Source of the DNA: Tenacibaculum finnmarkense
Lineage (GTDB): Bacteria > Bacteroidota > Bacteroidia > Flavobacteriales > Flavobacteriaceae
Assembly (NCBI RefSeq): GCF_900239185.1
Contig: NZ_OENA01000085.1
Coordinates: 51,950-115,949 of the forward strand
Direction of reading: 5' to 3'
DNA length: 64,000 nt
Made by a program: the position numbers and the translations under genes. This document shows positions 62,122 through 64,000 of the stretch, piece by piece; the stretch's first letter is position 1, and each line of letters opens with the position of its first letter. Under the pieces are notes generated by a model. It was not told the origin of the DNA and did not search any database. It worked only from the letters and a program-made list of their open reading frames with translations.

Positions 62122-62653
62122 TTCGAGCATTTTACGTGAATATAATATCAAATTTTTACGAATTTTTAATTGTTTTGGGGTTTGGGGTTTTTAAAGTTAT
62201 CATATATACAAACGCCCCCTTTTTCGGTCTTCCTTTTTGACGCTACATAAAAAGCGGTATTTAATTATGTTTTCTATCCAGTAGAACTAAACTTTATTGG
62301 AAAAACACCCTTTTTTTATACTCACTACCAAAAAACACGCTACAACCCTTGTTATTATTGGGTTTATTGTGAGTATAATATTTATACTCACAAATATTAC
62401 TTTTTTTAAATTAATTGACTTTACACTACTTAAATCATTGATGATAAATAAATTACACTTATTTTTTTAAAGTATTTTATTGAGTAAAATTTTGTACTCA
62501 ATCGCTGAAAAATTTTGTACTCACTACTAAAAACAAGGTTTATTCACTAAACAACGTGTTTAAATCACAAAAAACTGCTTGTCATTAAAAGATATTATGT
62601 AAATTTAAAATGAATAACTATGTTTACAATCTAAATCATAAAAAAATTGAATA
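62122..62653. other. 532-base repeat-rich non-coding region of the island
   Basis: No gene is supported here. It contains iterated TACTCA[A/C] motifs at 62319-62325, 62385-62391, 62495-62501 and 62518-62524, and two inverted copies (62369-62375 and 62480-62486). Stretches GGGGTTTGGGGTTT and CGCCCCC also occur. It lies upstream of the kinase gene and could be an operator or origin region of the mobile element. Confidence 0.6.
62317..62524. repeat. Iterated TACTCA motifs with two inverted pairs
   Basis: Inverted pair one: GTGAGTATA at 62369-62377 faces TATACTCAC at 62383-62391, a perfect 9-bp arm with a five-base spacer. Inverted pair two: TTGAGTA at 62480-62486 faces TACTCAA at 62495-62501. 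Single TATACTCACTACC (62317-62329) and TGTACTCACTACT (62517-62529) are nearly the same. AAAATTTTGTACTCA is repeated directly (62487-62500 and 62510-62523). The cluster is consistent with sites for a dimeric regulator. Confidence 0.75.
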
Positions 62654-63754
62654 TTGGAAAATATTGAAAAATACAAACCTACATTTACTGACATAACTAA
62701 TTGGAATAAAAAACCCTATTCAAGTACGGGAGGAACTCGCTCAAAAAAAATTTATACTAATCTAAATGAAGAAGAGTACTTCTTTAAAGGTTCAAAAAAA
62801 CTTAATGATGATACATTTAAATATCCTACAGAATTTTGGAGTGAAATAGTTTCTTCTAAGATCGGGCAATGGCTTGGTTTTGATTTATTAGATTATAATA
62901 TTGCTTACGACAAAAATGATGAACAACAAATAGGTTGTTTGTCTAAATCTATGGTTGAATATACAGAGAATAAACTATCCGAAGGAATAGATTTTTTAAG
63001 AGGTTATGATTCATCATATAATCCAAATGAAGATGAGTATAGATATACTTTTGATTTTATAAAAAAAACTTTGAATTACTTTAAGTTAACAAATTATGAG
63101 CCTAAATTTATTAAAATGTTAATTTTTGATGCTATAATTGGAAATTCAGATAGACATCAAGAAAATTGGGGTTTTATTTCAAAATATAAAGAAACAATTA
63201 TAGAAATTGACGAAGAAATTAAAACCAAGAAATCTTTTTTTAGTAAAATTGAACCTAAAATGAGAAAATTTATAGCCAAGATAGCTTTAATAAATAGGGG
63301 AATAGAAGAGGGAAATAATATCAAAACTAAAAGAAGTACATTACTTAATGAAAGTTTAGTTGTACGAACAGAATTTTCACCTATATATGATAGCGGTTGT
63401 TGTCTTGGTCGAGAATTACTAGATGTAAAGATTGAAAAAATGGTTACTAATTCTCAAATGATGGAAGCATTTATAAATAAAGGAAGATCAGAGGTTCGTT
63501 TTAATGAGGGAAAAAAGCCACGACACTTTGATTTATTAAAAGCACTAAATAATGATTATGAAAAAATTTTTGTAGACACATTAAAAATAATAAATCACAA
63601 CTATTCTCTAGAAAAACTATCTATAATAATCAATAATATTGATAAAGAATTGCCTATTCAGTTATTTAACTTTAAATTACCTGATAATCGCAAAGATTTG
63701 ATGATAAAATTAATAAATTTGCGTATTAATAAATTAAATAATTTAAGTGAGTAA
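62654..63754 (+). CDS. HipA-like serine/threonine kinase (C-terminal domain type)
   Basis: A 366-residue protein with kinase motifs of the HipA-C/CtkA type. A Gly-rich loop STGGTRS (about 24-30) and Lys45 (YFFKGSKK) would bind ATP. The catalytic loop is GNSDRHQENWG (Asp166, His168, Asn171). The metal-binding DxG-like segment is IYDSGCCLGREL (Asp246). The separate HipA N-terminal half is missing here; the protein encoded next may supply it. The start must be near TTG at 62654: TGA lies six bases before and no earlier in-frame codon fits. Base composition is more A+T-rich than the core genes. Not annotated as toxin with certainty. Confidence 0.8.
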   Translation: MENIEKYKPTFTDITNWNKKPYSSTGGTRSKKIYTNLNEEEYFFKGSKKLNDDTFKYPTEFWSEIVSSKIGQWLGFDLLDYNIAYDKNDEQQIGCLSKSMVEYTENKLSEGIDFLRGYDSSYNPNEDEYRYTFDFIKKTLNYFKLTNYEPKFIKMLIFDAIIGNSDRHQENWGFISKYKETIIEIDEEIKTKKSFFSKIEPKMRKFIAKIALINRGIEEGNNIKTKRSTLLNESLVVRTEFSPIYDSGCCLGRELLDVKIEKMVTNSQMMEAFINKGRSEVRFNEGKKPRHFDLLKALNNDYEKIFVDTLKIINHNYSLEKLSIIINNIDKELPIQLFNFKLPDNRKDLMIKLINLRINKLNNLSE

Positions 63755-64000
63755 AATTGGAAACATATTTTTAGTTTGGCGTAAAGGTCCAGGTGCTAGA
63801 AGAATTACGGTTGGTAAAATCAAACAAAATTCATCTCATGGTACTCGATTTGAATACATTCAAGAAAATATCGAAAAAGCCATAGAAGAGGGATTCATAC
63901 CATATACAGGTTTTCCTAAGACGGATAAAAAATATAATGAAAATGTTATTGAAATATTTTCACAGCGATTATCTAAAGCCGAAAGAAATGATTTAAGTGA
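63747..64000 (+). CDS. Partial protein, possibly HipA N-terminal-like partner
   Basis: A reading frame from GTG at 63747 running off the window end (84 codons visible, no stop). It overlaps the kinase gene by eight bases, with an in-frame TAA directly before the GTG. The translation has WRKGPGARRITVGKIK, TRFEYIQENIEKAIEEGF, PYTGFPKTDKKYNENVIEIF and SQRLSKAERNDLSE. The order resembles the HipA N-terminal subdomain (VG-x-L, then F-x-Y, then a ff-nLLP-like segment) but the match is weak. Overlap of the two genes supports a coupled two-component unit. Its full length is unknown. Confidence 0.6.
   Translation, partial: MSKIGNIFLVWRKGPGARRITVGKIKQNSSHGTRFEYIQENIEKAIEEGFIPYTGFPKTDKKYNENVIEIFSQRLSKAERNDLS

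Noticed and set aside
62122..62653. CRISPR array
   Set aside because: The repeated TACTCA units are too short and irregular, with no spacers of uniform length; no cas genes are seen.
62610..62696. 28-codon frame with ATG upstream of the kinase
   Set aside because: Too short, different frame, and it overlaps the kinase start; no supporting similarity.

Overview
The window is AT-rich chromosomal DNA from a Bacteroidota bacterium, almost certainly of the family Flavobacteriaceae and perhaps near Tenacibaculum or Polaribacter (the genus is a guess). The signs are type IX secretion (T9SS) cargo with C-terminal sorting domains, a PorP/SprF protein, DUF5916, DUF5683 and DUF6607 proteins, bacillithiol synthesis (BshC), and promoters of the Bacteroidota form TAnnTTTG with few Shine-Dalgarno sequences.

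Layout. 1-500: two tandem cold-shock genes, the first cut by the window edge. 1-14 kb: two very large secreted T9SS proteins, an M43 metalloprotease (+) and a beta-propeller protein (-). They share a homologous C-terminal half, and each is followed by a paralogous gene for a 53-60 residue peptide. They converge on uvrB and two small envelope genes. 14-29 kb: housekeeping and envelope genes (sucC, DUF5916 barrel, lolD, thioredoxin-like, lpxK, NIF3, coiled-coil protein, PorP/SprF, cysteine desulfurase, Smr protein, ArsC-like protein, two PPK2 kinases, LpxR-like deacylase). 29-34 kb: dnaN, then DUF5683-dapB-lepB-WbqC. 34-37 kb: methyltransferase-bshC-rlmF. 37.6-42 kb: BatA-like protein, degenerate dihydroorotase, small membrane protein, esterase. 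42-47 kb: bcp and nth (divergent), a sigma factor with a 47-residue gene behind it, uvrA. 47-55.5 kb: a probable haem-uptake locus, with TonB-dependent receptor and HmuY lipoprotein on one side and DUF6607, ankyrin, DUF2271 and a PepSY/flavodoxin/reductase fusion on the other, around a shared control region. 55.6-60.6 kb: a small unknown gene, a LytS/LytTR-type two-component pair, YqgE, a class IV aminotransferase and a START-like protein.

60.7-64 kb: a tRNA-Met(CAT) gene is followed by a tyrosine recombinase with unusual catalytic residues, a 530-base non-coding stretch with iterated TACTCA motifs, a HipA-like kinase and a second overlapping gene cut by the window end. This looks like the left end of an integrative island that continues to the right.

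The strongest candidates for something undescribed are (a) the pairing of a T9SS cargo C-terminal module with a nearly invariant small peptide gene, found twice, and (b) the split HipA-like two-gene unit with its repeat-rich leader. A pair of inverted 100-base dispersed repeats, several enzymes that have lost metal or Fe-S ligands, and an unannotated 47-residue gene behind a sigma factor are also worth checking.
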